Under the pieces are notes generated by a model. The model was given only the letters and a program-made list of their open reading frames with translations, searched no databases and was not told the origin of the DNA. This document shows positions 34,964 through 43,964 of a stretch of DNA of 64,000 bases, one piece after another. The stretch is from Cryobacterium lactosi (lineage in GTDB: Bacteria; Actinomycetota; Actinomycetes; Actinomycetales; Microbacteriaceae). The DNA is taken from contig NZ_SOHM01000042.1 of the NCBI RefSeq assembly GCF_004403945.1, forward strand, positions 1-64,000. Direction: 5' to 3'. Within the stretch, counting starts at the first letter, position 1, and each line of letters starts with the position of its first letter. The position numbers were made by a program, and so were the translations under genes.

Positions 34964-36038
34964 CCAAGCGGCCGCCAATTTTTCTGGAGATCGGTTGCGG
35001 CTGGCACGCTACCGTGCGGGCTTAAACATTCGGGAATTGGCTGAAGCTGTCGACCTCTCGAGCGGGGCGATCTCGCAGTACGAAACTGGACGGGCCACAC
35101 CAACTCCTGCAGGACTCGCAAAGCTTGCGATGGCAACAGGTGTGCCGGCAGCATTTCTGACATTCGGGACTCGCTCCGTCTCAATGGCAGGGCTCGAGGG
35201 CACGCACTTCCGAAGCCTGCGGTCGACGTCGAAGCAGACTCGAGCCAACGCGTGGACTTGGTCTGAAATGGTCTTGGACCTAACCCAGGTTCTCGAGCGC
35301 TACGTTCGCTTGCCCAGCGCATCCGTACCAGTGCACACCCTCGTACCCGGTGCCAGCCGGGAGGAATTCCGTGCTGCTGCCGCGCTCGTGCGCACCGAAT
35401 GGTGCCTTCCTGACGGGCCTGTCGGTCATCTTGCACGCCATATGGAAACGCACGGCATTGTCATCTCGCGCCTTACTCTCGCTGACGGAGGTATCGACGC
35501 GTTCAGCCAATACCAAAGCGACCATCCAGTTGTCGTCCTAGGGGAAAACAAAGGTGATATCGCGCGAAGTCGATTTGACCTGGCACACGAACTAGGACAC
35601 CTCGTGTGTCATCCGGAGGCGGATCCTGGAGGGACTCAGGAGAACCAGGCCCACGGATTTGCAGCCGAATTCCTCATGCCGGAAGAACACATGCGTGCTG
35701 TGCTGCCCAGGCGGTATGACCTCGGCACCTACGTGAAACTCAAGCAGGAGTGGGGTGTTTCCATCGCTGCTCTCCTGTACCGCGCGCGCACCCTGGAAGT
35801 CATCACCGACGTCGCCTACAGACGTGCGGTGGTCGCCCTGAATTCGCAGTACGGGCGCCGCAACGAGCCATTCCCGCTGCAGAGCCCCGACGACCCAAGC
35901 CTTCTAGCCCAGGCGGTCGCCCTGGCCGAATCCAACGGGATCTCTCTGGATTCGATTGCAAACGACGCGCATATTGCGCTCGAGGATGCTGCGCTCATCG
36001 TTGCAGGAAGTCGTGCTCGACCGGTTGTCGCCCTTTAG
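34947..36038 (+). CDS. XRE-HTH plus ImmA/IrrE zinc metallopeptidase
   Basis: This 363-residue protein has an N-terminal XRE HTH (LARYRAGLNIRELAEAVDLS, then ISQYETG) and an ImmA/IrrE domain with zinc site HELGHLVCH near residues 214-222. AAEFLMPEE supplies the downstream glutamate region. ImmA cleaves the repressor of ICEBs1 and IrrE/DdrO acts in DNA damage response; fused forms are common in ICE and prophage regulation and in some toxin-antitoxin modules. The ATG at 34947 lies inside the previous gene. It is convergent with the nuclease gene, 74 bp apart. Confidence 0.88.
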   Translation: MQSRSSQAAANFSGDRLRLARYRAGLNIRELAEAVDLSSGAISQYETGRATPTPAGLAKLAMATGVPAAFLTFGTRSVSMAGLEGTHFRSLRSTSKQTRANAWTWSEMVLDLTQVLERYVRLPSASVPVHTLVPGASREEFRAAAALVRTEWCLPDGPVGHLARHMETHGIVISRLTLADGGIDAFSQYQSDHPVVVLGENKGDIARSRFDLAHELGHLVCHPEADPGGTQENQAHGFAAEFLMPEEHMRAVLPRRYDLGTYVKLKQEWGVSIAALLYRARTLEVITDVAYRRAVVALNSQYGRRNEPFPLQSPDDPSLLAQAVALAESNGISLDSIANDAHIALEDAALIVAGSRARPVVAL

Positions 36039-36112
36039 CAGAACACCGCGGCGTCTCTGAGCATCGCCGAGGTGGCGGTGAGACGTCTCGAACCAATAGG
36101 AGCCGAGCATGG

Positions 36113-37543
36113 CTACGCGTCGGGTTCTATGTTGGAAGCCGACTCTTTCCGTCGAGCGTCAACCACAGCGTAGTGAAGCATTTTGTCGACGCGAGTTGCG
36201 GCGGCCTGAACAACCGTTGGTAATTCGCGAAGGCGCTTGTCGGACGGACGGTTGGAACGGAATCGAAGGACGACGTACCAACCTTCGTCACAGTCGTCGG
36301 AGATTAAGTAACTCGGAAGTTGGGCTTCCAGACCGTTCCAAAACTTTCCGTTGTCTTCCTTCTTTACTTCGATGAGCGCCCGGATAGAAGTGCCCGAAGA
36401 TGCTTTGAAGTCGACCGGGCCGCGCCCGAGTTCAACCTCGCGGTCTATTTCGACGTTGAAGAGACGCAGGTAGTGCTGGGCCATCCCGAGGAACACGAGC
36501 TGAGCCGCGAGCTCGTTCTTAACGGTGTGATCTTCGTTGTGGAGCAAGCTCCAGCCGCGCTGGTCCTCAATGAAATGCCGATACTGCTCGACGATTCGGA
36601 AGATGAGTTCTCGCAGCTGATCCTGAGAGGTGACGGGCGCGATCTCCAGCGGATGATCCTTCGCCCAGTCGACGGGTTCCCCGTCCCACTGAACAACTCC
36701 CCTCGGATCGGCTGCGAAGTCATAGCCGAATAAGTCCTCGCGCGAGGTCTGATCTCGCGCCCAAGCTCGGACTCGCTCAGGGTGACGACGAGCCCAGTCC
36801 ACGATGGCGGATTTCCGTACTTTGGCTCCTACCGTGAGGTTGAGCTGGCCTCGAATATCGCTGTTGAGATTCGAGTCGAACCAATCATCGGCGTTGAGAG
36901 TTGGCAATTCGTTCAGTATCCGCCGCGGAACCAGAATGATTGGCTTTCCAGTCACCGGGTTGGTTGGCAATTGAACTGTCTCCTTCACCCATCGACCCAC
37001 GTTGGGGACGACGCGCGCGTTACGGACCTCGTGTGGGTCAAGTTGCACACCGTGTCGCTGGGCAGTTTGCTGGGTGTACATAATGAAGCGCGCCTTCAGC
37101 ACATTCGCTGTGGCATCGGAGATGCGGTCGGCGCCGATGCCTTCGTTGAGGATTCCGATCTCTTCAATGTGCTCAGGCTCGGTCAGGCCCGCCGCGATCG
37201 CAACAGCGATGCCATCCGCCATTCTCCTGGCGAACTGAGCGCCGCCTCCAGATCCGTTGGTGCCCTCCGCCGTGAAACCCAGACCAATCTCGCCTGGTTC
37301 GGGAAAGGTTAGGAGACGCCTTGCCGTGACTGCCGAAACTGAGTCTGGACCGATCGCCCGTGCGACGAGTTCGTAGCAGTGAACGAAATGTGCGATCAGC
37401 TCGTCGTGCGCTTGGGCCCAGTCGTCGCCGGCCTCAAGGAGGAGCAGTGGGTCGATGAACAGCCTTGTGTCGATCGTAAGATGCGGATCGAACCAGTCGT
37501 CCTCTTCCCCTCGTGTGATGCCGAAGGCTTCAGAAAAGCGCAT
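36113..37543 (-). CDS. Uncharacterised protein with C-terminal PD-(D/E)XK-like nuclease motif
   Basis: The 476-residue product is unknown overall. Near the C-terminus, VDFKASSGTS is followed by RALIEVKKED (roughly D379, E392, K394), the spacing expected of a PD-(D/E)XK nuclease core, with an upstream glutamate in NEDHTVKNELAAQL. The N-terminal 300 residues are soluble and helical (FSEAFGITRGEEDDWFDPHL) and may form a sensing or scaffold domain. No methyltransferase lies beside it. Its place in the cargo region with an XRE/ImmA protein and AbiE-like modules suggests a defence role, which is an inference. Confidence 0.7.
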   Translation of the reverse strand: MRFSEAFGITRGEEDDWFDPHLTIDTRLFIDPLLLLEAGDDWAQAHDELIAHFVHCYELVARAIGPDSVSAVTARRLLTFPEPGEIGLGFTAEGTNGSGGGAQFARRMADGIAVAIAAGLTEPEHIEEIGILNEGIGADRISDATANVLKARFIMYTQQTAQRHGVQLDPHEVRNARVVPNVGRWVKETVQLPTNPVTGKPIILVPRRILNELPTLNADDWFDSNLNSDIRGQLNLTVGAKVRKSAIVDWARRHPERVRAWARDQTSREDLFGYDFAADPRGVVQWDGEPVDWAKDHPLEIAPVTSQDQLRELIFRIVEQYRHFIEDQRGWSLLHNEDHTVKNELAAQLVFLGMAQHYLRLFNVEIDREVELGRGPVDFKASSGTSIRALIEVKKEDNGKFWNGLEAQLPSYLISDDCDEGWYVVLRFRSNRPSDKRLRELPTVVQAAATRVDKMLHYAVVDARRKESASNIEPDA

Positions 37544-37779
37544 AGCGAGGCTTTGCGTCGGGTTGGCTCATGCCCTGATTGTGGCAGAACCGTTGTCCTT
37601 GTACGCACGAACGTGTCGAGTCCTTCGTTCTTGGGCGCGTGGCTGGCCTCTGCGCCATCTTGAAGGTCGGCAACCGTCGTGATCGGCCCGATGAATTTCG
37701 ACATGGACGCGGTGGAGGGCGCCGTAGCACGGCCCGCATCCCCGCTGAGCGGCGATGAGGATCGTGAGGCTCACAGCCT
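37544..37779. other. Gap without a confident gene
   Basis: Two short minus-strand frames (68 residues from a GTG at 37774, just 5 bp after the small HTH gene; and one starting at 37704 that runs into the nuclease gene) are the only candidates. Neither has a convincing ribosome-binding site or a recognisable motif. The first has CGPCYGALH, which may be chance. Together they could be one frameshifted small gene. Confidence 0.3.
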
Positions 37780-38109
37780 CTAAGAAGATTCCTGCGTTTT
37801 CTTTACCTCGCGCAAAGCCACGCCCAATCGGTCTGCGACCTCGCTACGCGATGTTCCGAGTTCAAGCATTGACGCGATTGCTGTTGCGGCGCGCTGCCGC
37901 ACAACAAGGCTCTGCTTAGCAGCACGATCGTGTACAGCAGCAACCTCCTTGTGTGTTGCAGTTTCGATACCTTCGAGTGAATCAGCTGCAACGAAATAGT
38001 CGGTTGCCAGCTGTTCGAGCTTGTCCTGCTTCGCGCGGAACTCCGCTGCTTTTTCACGAGCGCGAGCCCGTGCGGTGCTCTGTTTGGCGGAATTGCGTGC
38101 CTCGGTCAT
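37780..38109 (-). CDS. Small conserved plasmid-type protein with C-terminal HTH
   Basis: The 109-residue protein has a long charged alpha-helical N-terminus (KQSTARARAREKAAEFRAK), then a central helical part. It ends with a sigma/HTH-like sequence TSRSEVADRLGVALREVKK. Similar small proteins lie beside relaxase genes on actinobacterial plasmids and ICEs. It is divergent from the relaxase, so it may regulate transfer genes or bind oriT. Translation starts at an ATG with GAAAGGGG upstream. Confidence 0.6.
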   Translation of the reverse strand: MTEARNSAKQSTARARAREKAAEFRAKQDKLEQLATDYFVAADSLEGIETATHKEVAAVHDRAAKQSLVVRQRAATAIASMLELGTSRSEVADRLGVALREVKKTQESS

Positions 38110-38141
38110 GTGTGCCCCTTTCGCGGGTCAAGGAGTCTATT

Positions 38142-38258
38142 ATGCGCGAGCCCGCCACCGAGTGGAAACCGGCCCGGTGGATCGGACAAGACCCGGCGAC
38201 GGAGGTGCGCGGCCGTCTCGTCCGGGAACGCGAATGCCACCTCATTCCGAGGTTCTGA
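38142..38258 (+). CDS. 38-codon ORF in the relaxase leader region
   Basis: An ATG at 38142 has AAGGAG eight bases upstream and opens a 38-codon frame, starting MREPATEWKPARWIG, with a highly charged product rich in arginine and glutamate and a tryptophan pair. Nothing is recognised. It occupies the start of the gap before the relaxase and could be a leader peptide or a small transfer protein. Confidence 0.4.
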   Translation: MREPATEWKPARWIGQDPATEVRGRLVRERECHLIPRF

Positions 38259-38416
38259 TCATGGTCCTTCCAACCGGCTTGCGGCCCACTCCCCCACCTT
38301 GTTTCCTCCACCACGCCCGCTTCAGCCTTTCAGTCCTAGACCTCAAGCATCCTTATTCTTCGGACAGGAACTGGTCACACCTCTGGCATTAGCAATCAAC
38401 GAGGTAAAGTGAGCGT
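38259..38416. other. Relaxase upstream region, candidate oriT
   Basis: This 158-bp pyrimidine-rich, gene-free stretch lies between the small ORF and the relaxase, where MobF elements often keep oriT. On the minus strand it contains AGGTGTGACCAGTTCC, which shares the GGTGT core with the F nic region. No clear flanking inverted repeat is seen, so this is only a location hypothesis. Confidence 0.3.
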
Positions 38417-41400
38417 GTGATGACCATGCATATCCTCTCCGCGGGAGACGGGTATGTGTACTACACGAGCGAGACCGTGACCGGTGACGTCAAGCGTGAG
38501 AATGACCGTGAGCTGGGTGATTACTACACCGAGGATGGCAACCCTCCCGGTGTCTGGGTCGGTGGCGGCCTGGCCCCGTTGGGTGTGTCCGGGACGGTCA
38601 CCGAGGAGCAGATGAAGGCGCTCTACGGTGAAGGGTTGCACCCGGACGCGGAACGGATCATCGCCGCCGCTCAGGCGCAGGGGAAGACAGCGACCGGGGC
38701 TATCGCGGAGGCCAAGCTGGGGCGGTCGTACTACGGCTATAGCACCGGCGGCACAGACCTGAAGGACAAGATCGACGCCGGTTACGCTGCGTTCGAGAAA
38801 GCGGAACGACGTGAACCTAACGTCGCCGAGCGGCGCGTGATCCGGGCCCGCGAGGGCGCCCTGGCTTTCCGCGAGGCCAAGGGACGTCCAGCCGCTGACA
38901 AGGAAGAGCTCGGCCGTTTCATCACTGCGGCGACCCGGCCGACGCAGCAAGCCGTCGCCGGATTCGACCTGGTCTTCTCCCCTGCGAAGAGCGTGTCTGT
39001 GCTCTGGGGTCTGGGCGACGAGCCCACCCGGAACGCGATCGAGGACGCGCAGGCTGTCGCTATCGCTGACACGGTGAAGTACCTCGAGCGGGAGGCTGTC
39101 GCCACCCGCGCCGGCACAAACGGCGTCGCACAGATCGACGTCGAGGGCGGTCTTATCGCAACCCTGTTCCGCCACTACGACTCCCGCAACGGCGACCCGC
39201 AGCTGCACGATCACCTGGTCGTCGCGAACAAAGTCAAGAGCGTCGATGGCAAGTGGCGGACGCTTGATTCCAAACTTCTCCATCGTCAGGGAGTCGCCGC
39301 ATCTGAGTTCTACAACCAACGTGTCATGGACGAGGTCACCAGCACCCTGGGCCTGACCACGGAGCTGCGCGAAGTCACCCCGGGCAAGCGTCCCGTGGTC
39401 GAGATCGCGGGTATCGACGAGCGCCTAACGTCGCAGTTCTCGACCCGGTCTGCGGACATCAAGAAGGCTGTGGGCCAGCTCGAGAAGGACTACCGGGCCA
39501 GCCACGGCCGCTCCCCCGACGCGACCGCACGCATCAAGCTCGCCCAGCAGGCCACCCTCGACACCCGCCCGCAAAAGCTACACGCACGGTCCCTCGCTGC
39601 ACTCCGCACTGAGTGGGCAGCGAAGGGCACTGAACGCGTCGGCGCATCCACCATCCGAAACCTCCTTACGGACGCCCGTGCCGCAGCACGTGCCACGGAC
39701 GAGGCGAGGACCGGGCCGTGCCTGGTCGACCTCGACCGTGCTGCCCGCGAGGTCGTCGCGACGGTGTCGGAGCACCACGCGGTCTGGGGTCCGCACATGA
39801 TCGAAGCCGAAGCCCGACGCTGGGTCCAGAACGAAACCAGCCGCGGCCCCGTGCCCGCCGGCACCGTGGAGCAGATCACACGGCGAGCGTTGGAGACGGA
39901 CTCGATCGCGGTCACCCCGCCAGCTCCGCATGGTGCGTTCCAGCCGCTGACCCGTCGGGACGGGGTGAGCATTTACGAGCACAAGGGCCGCATGCTTTTC
40001 ACCTCCACCGGGCTACTGGCCGCCGAAGACACCCTGCTTGCGGCTGCCCGCACCCGGTCAATCGCCCCGGTGACCATGGCCGAGTTCGACCGGACCGCCG
40101 CGGCGCACAGCGGCCCACTTGACGCCGGCCAGCGGGCCCTTGCCCGGGAGTTCACGACGTCGGGCACACTGCTCGTCGTTGGGACTGGTCCCGCAGGTGC
40201 GGGTAAGACAACCGCGCTGGCGTTGGCTGCCCGCGCTACCGAGCACGCCGGTGGCCGGCTGATCGGGTTGGCCCCATCCGCGACCGCAGCCACCGTGTTC
40301 CGTGACGCTGTGGGCGTGCCAGCGGCGACGATCCACTCGTTCGTCGGCGCCTACGACACCCACGGCGACGCCACACCTGACAGCCGCCACCCAAACGAGT
40401 TGAAGCTGCGGCCGGGCGACATCGTCGTGGTCGACGAGGCGGGCATGGCAGGCACCGTCAACCTGGCGAAAGTCACCAGCATCGCGGAACGCCACGGCGC
40501 CCACGTGCGCCTGATTGGTGACGACCGTCAGCTCGCCGCCGTCGAATCCGGTGGAGCGCTGCGCCTGCTGGAACGTGAAGTCGGCTCAGTCCAACTCGAG
40601 CAGATCCACCGGTTCGCCTCTCAGGCTGAAGCCGAAGCATCCCGGCAACTGCGCGACCCGGCCACGGTCGGTGACCCGTTCCGTTGGTACGTCGACAACG
40701 ACCGCGTCACCGGCGGCAGCATCGACCGGATGACCGACAACGTGTTCGCGGCCTGGCAGCACGACGACGAAGCCGGCAAGAACACGGTCATGCTGGCCCC
40801 GCAGAACGTCACCGTCACCGACCTCAACACGCGGGCGCAGGCGTACCGGATGGGTGCCGGCCAGGTTTCCGGGCGGACGTCGGCGCAGCTGCGCGACGGC
40901 CTGGCCGCGTACCAGGGCGACCGGATCGTCACCCGCCTCAACGACGCCACCCTCCGCACCGGCCGCGGCACGGACCGGGTCAAGAACGGCGACGTCTGGA
41001 CTGTGCGGAAGGTGCACGGCGACGGCGCGCTGACCGTCATCCACGCCGGGCATGGCGGCCGCATCACCCTGCCGGCCGAGTACGTGCAGCGAAACGTTGA
41101 GCTGGGCTACGCATCCACCATCCACCGCGCGCAGGGCCTGACCGCCGACACCGCACACGTCCTGGCCGACGCGTCGACGTCGCGAGAACTCGTGTACGTC
41201 GGCCTGACCCGTGGCAAGGAAGCGAATCACCTGTACGTCGAGACTGAGGATGCCCAGCCTGTCAGCGACGTTCTGGAGAGCATCGCCCGCCACAGCGCCG
41301 GATTGCTCTCCGCGACCGAAACCATCCGCGCCGAACAAGCCCGGGTCGATGACCTGGTCACCCTTATCGACCAGTACGGCGACGTCGCCGAGCGCGCCAA

Positions 41401-42232
41401 CACGGTCCGATTCGACCAACTCGTGCACCGCACCCTCCCGGGCGCAGAGGCCACCAGCCTCACCGACTCCGAAAGCTGGGGCGCTGTCAACGCCGCCCTG
41501 ACCCGCGCCGAAACGCAGGGCCTGGACGCAGCCACCGTGCTGCGGGAATCGTGGAACGAACGAGAACGTGGAACGGCCGAAGACGTCGGCGCCGTCCTGT
41601 CCTACCGGATGGAACGACGCCTCGAGACGGCCCCCGCCCTCGACCAAGCCGTAGAACCCGACCGGCCGGCCGTCCCGGCGTGGATCGCGGACCGGCGTGC
41701 GCTCGACTCCCCCGGCACTGACCCCGCCTGGCGGGAGCACCTCGCCGAACGCTACGAGTACTTGTCCGTGCGGCTTGAAGAACGCGGCACCTCAATCGTG
41801 ACCGAGCAGCCCGCCTGGGCGCAGCAGCTCGGCGACGTCCCGGCCGAAGGGGCGCCGCGCGAAGAATGGGTGCGGCTTGCTGCCGAGGTCGCCGTGTTCC
41901 GCGACCGCTACAGAGTCGACCCTGGCCAAACCGACGCCATCCCCGCGGCCTACCGCGAGCGTGCCGTGGGCGCGGAGCTCGCTGCCCGCGTGGCAGCGCA
42001 ACACCCGGCGCAGACCCCGAGCGCCCAGCCGGACGCAACAGGCACTGGACGGCAGAAGCCCCCAACCGCGCTCGAAGCGATGCGAGCGGCGAACCGGACC
42101 ACAGCCGACAGGCAGCGCGAGGCACAGCGTGCAGCGGGCCTCACGGTCACGGCACGCCAAGCGGATCGTAGCGACCAGGCCGCAGAGCAACGCGAGGACC
42201 AGCGCACCCGGGACAACGGCCGAGAGCTTTAA
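38417..42232 (+). CDS. MobF-family (TrwC/TraI/TraA-like) conjugative relaxase-helicase
   Basis: This 1271-residue protein has an N-terminal relaxase domain with paired tyrosines (YVYYTSETV near residue 14). The three-histidine metal site FRHYDSRNGDPQLHDHLVV is at about residues 251-269. The RecD-like helicase has Walker A GTGPAGAGKTTAL near 592, Walker B VVVDEAGM, and C-terminal motif VELGYASTIHRAQGLT. The tail is charged and possibly disordered. It nicks oriT and unwinds the transferred strand. Starts at 38417 (GTG), 38420 and 38426 are all possible. It stands alone on the plus strand, about 8 kb from the transfer operon. Confidence 0.95.
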   Translation: MMTMHILSAGDGYVYYTSETVTGDVKRENDRELGDYYTEDGNPPGVWVGGGLAPLGVSGTVTEEQMKALYGEGLHPDAERIIAAAQAQGKTATGAIAEAKLGRSYYGYSTGGTDLKDKIDAGYAAFEKAERREPNVAERRVIRAREGALAFREAKGRPAADKEELGRFITAATRPTQQAVAGFDLVFSPAKSVSVLWGLGDEPTRNAIEDAQAVAIADTVKYLEREAVATRAGTNGVAQIDVEGGLIATLFRHYDSRNGDPQLHDHLVVANKVKSVDGKWRTLDSKLLHRQGVAASEFYNQRVMDEVTSTLGLTTELREVTPGKRPVVEIAGIDERLTSQFSTRSADIKKAVGQLEKDYRASHGRSPDATARIKLAQQATLDTRPQKLHARSLAALRTEWAAKGTERVGASTIRNLLTDARAAARATDEARTGPCLVDLDRAAREVVATVSEHHAVWGPHMIEAEARRWVQNETSRGPVPAGTVEQITRRALETDSIAVTPPAPHGAFQPLTRRDGVSIYEHKGRMLFTSTGLLAAEDTLLAAARTRSIAPVTMAEFDRTAAAHSGPLDAGQRALAREFTTSGTLLVVGTGPAGAGKTTALALAARATEHAGGRLIGLAPSATAATVFRDAVGVPAATIHSFVGAYDTHGDATPDSRHPNELKLRPGDIVVVDEAGMAGTVNLAKVTSIAERHGAHVRLIGDDRQLAAVESGGALRLLEREVGSVQLEQIHRFASQAEAEASRQLRDPATVGDPFRWYVDNDRVTGGSIDRMTDNVFAAWQHDDEAGKNTVMLAPQNVTVTDLNTRAQAYRMGAGQVSGRTSAQLRDGLAAYQGDRIVTRLNDATLRTGRGTDRVKNGDVWTVRKVHGDGALTVIHAGHGGRITLPAEYVQRNVELGYASTIHRAQGLTADTAHVLADASTSRELVYVGLTRGKEANHLYVETEDAQPVSDVLESIARHSAGLLSATETIRAEQARVDDLVTLIDQYGDVAERANTVRFDQLVHRTLPGAEATSLTDSESWGAVNAALTRAETQGLDAATVLRESWNERERGTAEDVGAVLSYRMERRLETAPALDQAVEPDRPAVPAWIADRRALDSPGTDPAWREHLAERYEYLSVRLEERGTSIVTEQPAWAQQLGDVPAEGAPREEWVRLAAEVAVFRDRYRVDPGQTDAIPAAYRERAVGAELAARVAAQHPAQTPSAQPDATGTGRQKPPTALEAMRAANRTTADRQREAQRAAGLTVTARQADRSDQAAEQREDQRTRDNGREL

Positions 42233-42328
42233 CCGGCGACTGACCACCGTTGTCCCACCCGCACGCCCGGAATCTGGTGTCGTGGATGGTGACACCCCTC
42301 CCGGATGGATCTACGATCCGTCCAATGA

Positions 42329-42361
42329 ATTGCACATATGCAACCCATTGCACATATGCAA
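42329..42361. promoter_or_regulatory. Tandem palindromic operators of the XRE antitoxin-like gene
   Basis: ATTGCACATATGCAA occurs twice, at 42329-42343 and 42347-42361, with an 18-bp period. Each copy contains TTGCA-CATA-TGCAA, a 5-bp inverted repeat. The pair ends 14 bp before the XRE gene start and overlaps its promoter region. Perfect repetition in GC-rich DNA strongly suggests autoregulation by the encoded HTH protein. Confidence 0.75.
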
Positions 42362-42375
42362 TGTACGCTGGGGAT

Positions 42376-43098
42376 ATGAGCTTTCAGTCCGCCGCGTCGC
42401 TAGTTACTCGTATGCGCGTTAAAAGAGAGATGACCAAGTCGTCGTTTGCCGAGCTTGTGGGAGTGCCGACGTCGACGATCACTCGGATCGAGTCCGGTGT
42501 CGTGGATCCGACCTATTCGATGCTGCAGAAGCTCGCTACCGGTGCCGGATTTCTACTGACGGAAACTCTCTCGGACTTGGGCAGCGACGCGCCATACGCG
42601 GTGGCGGTCGAACGGATCCGGACGGCGTCTACCGCCGATCGGAGCCGCCTGATTAAGAAGCTCGCTCAAACGGCCACCCTCGCTCCCGTCATCAAACGTC
42701 CAGGGGTGCGGATCTTCGCGTTGGATCGGCCGGTGGGTGAGCTCATCCACTACCTGGTTGCACGCGGCGCGAACCCGGCGGTGTCGTCGCTGGAGGCGGT
42801 GGCAGCGGATATTTCGTCCACCCGGTCGTTCACCCCGGTCGTCTACGTGGAGCGGCCCGAAGATTTGGATGAGCTTCCTCCAATGTCTCCGACTGCGAAG
42901 TCCAGCGTCATTGTTCTTCCCATTACCGAGAACGTGCGCAGATTCACCACGTGGGTCAACGGCACGGCGATGCTCGCGCCGGAATGGGGCATGCTCGACG
43001 CTTTGGCTTCACCGGGCCGCCAAGCCGACGTTGCCCAGAGCTTCCTACCGCAACTCGCCGGGCGAATCGCCCTGACGGAAGCGGGGGTAGCGGCGTAG
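42376..43098 (+). CDS. XRE-type DNA-binding protein, AbiEi-like antitoxin candidate
   Basis: The 240-residue protein starts with an XRE HTH (MRVKREMTKSSFAELVGVPT, then STITRIESG). The C-terminal half has FALDRPVGELIHYLVARG and GMLDALASPGRQADVAQSF. This segment resembles the C-terminal part of AbiEi-type antitoxins, where a DLLSGPGR-like block recurs. Its stop overlaps the next start by 1 bp (TAGTG). It probably represses its own operon through the tandem palindromes just upstream and neutralises the nucleotidyltransferase-like partner. Confidence 0.7.
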   Translation: MSFQSAASLVTRMRVKREMTKSSFAELVGVPTSTITRIESGVVDPTYSMLQKLATGAGFLLTETLSDLGSDAPYAVAVERIRTASTADRSRLIKKLAQTATLAPVIKRPGVRIFALDRPVGELIHYLVARGANPAVSSLEAVAADISSTRSFTPVVYVERPEDLDELPPMSPTAKSSVIVLPITENVRRFTTWVNGTAMLAPEWGMLDALASPGRQADVAQSFLPQLAGRIALTEAGVAA

Positions 43099-43964
43099 TG
43101 GCACTGCAATTCGAGGATGCCAGATACGGTGCTGAACGATCCCGGCGCCTGCTCATCACCACCATCCTGGCGTTGGGCGACCATGCGGATGCGGTGACCG
43201 TCGTAGGAGCGCACGCCGTCCATGTGTGGGTGCAGAAAAAGTGGGGACCAATCGACATGGAGTCGACCCGGGACGGTGACCTCGCCATCAACCCAGTCCT
43301 GATCGCTGAAGACCCCAAAATCATGGAGCTCCTGGCCGACATCGGGCTTGAACCGGCGCGTCCCGAAAGGCCCGGAATCTACGGCCTGGTCAACGAACGC
43401 GGGTTGTCCTGGGAACAGCGCACGACAGTCGACCTCCTCGTCCCGGAAACGTATGCCGGCTCGAAAGGACGCTCAGCTCGAATCGCTGGGCAGCAGAGTG
43501 CAACAACCCGCGCTTACGGCCTCGAGCTGGCCATCCACGACCGCACCGTCACCACGATCACCACTGTTGACGGCGAACCAGAACTCTCCGTCGATGTGCA
43601 CGTTGCAGGGCCGGCCGCGCTACTCATAGCTAAAACCCACAAGGTCTCCGAACGGTTGGCGGACGTTGACAGACGCCCTGACCGGTTGCGCCCCAAAGAT
43701 TCCGGCGACATCGCCCTGCTCATGATGGTCACCGACGGAGCCGTCATGGCGGAAACGATGATGAAGCACTCAGCCGAACGACCAGAAATTCGCACCGTTG
43801 TTCACGAGGGGGCTCAGCATCTCGTCGAGATGTACTCCGCACAAAACGACACCCTTGTCCGAGAACACATGGCAGCAAGTTTGGGCGCCAGGTTTCCCGA
43901 ATCAGCCATCTACGAGTCCATCGATGAGTGGCTCATCTCGTTCACCGCGATCTTTGGACAGTGA
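43098..43964 (+). CDS. Nucleotidyltransferase-fold protein, AbiEii-like toxin candidate
   Basis: The 288-residue protein has VVGAHAVHVWVQKKWG followed by ESTRDGDLAI, a diverged version of the GG(S/H)-A-x(n)-T-x-D-x-D nucleotidyltransferase core. A C-terminal block with LIAKTHKVSERL and KDSGDIALLM resembles the helical region of AbiEii/DUF1814 proteins. The expected second aspartate context is DGDLAI. Coupled to an XRE gene, it looks like a variant type IV toxin. The GTG at 43098 is fixed by the overlap. Its 3' end overlaps the convergent AbiEii gene by 23 bp. Confidence 0.65.
   Translation: MALQFEDARYGAERSRRLLITTILALGDHADAVTVVGAHAVHVWVQKKWGPIDMESTRDGDLAINPVLIAEDPKIMELLADIGLEPARPERPGIYGLVNERGLSWEQRTTVDLLVPETYAGSKGRSARIAGQQSATTRAYGLELAIHDRTVTTITTVDGEPELSVDVHVAGPAALLIAKTHKVSERLADVDRRPDRLRPKDSGDIALLMMVTDGAVMAETMMKHSAERPEIRTVVHEGAQHLVEMYSAQNDTLVREHMAASLGARFPESAIYESIDEWLISFTAIFGQ

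Noticed and set aside
37396-37704. 102-codon minus-strand frame beginning MSKFIGPITTVAD
   Set aside because: It has no ribosome-binding site and most of it overlaps the 5' end of the nuclease gene in another frame. It is at best a fragment.
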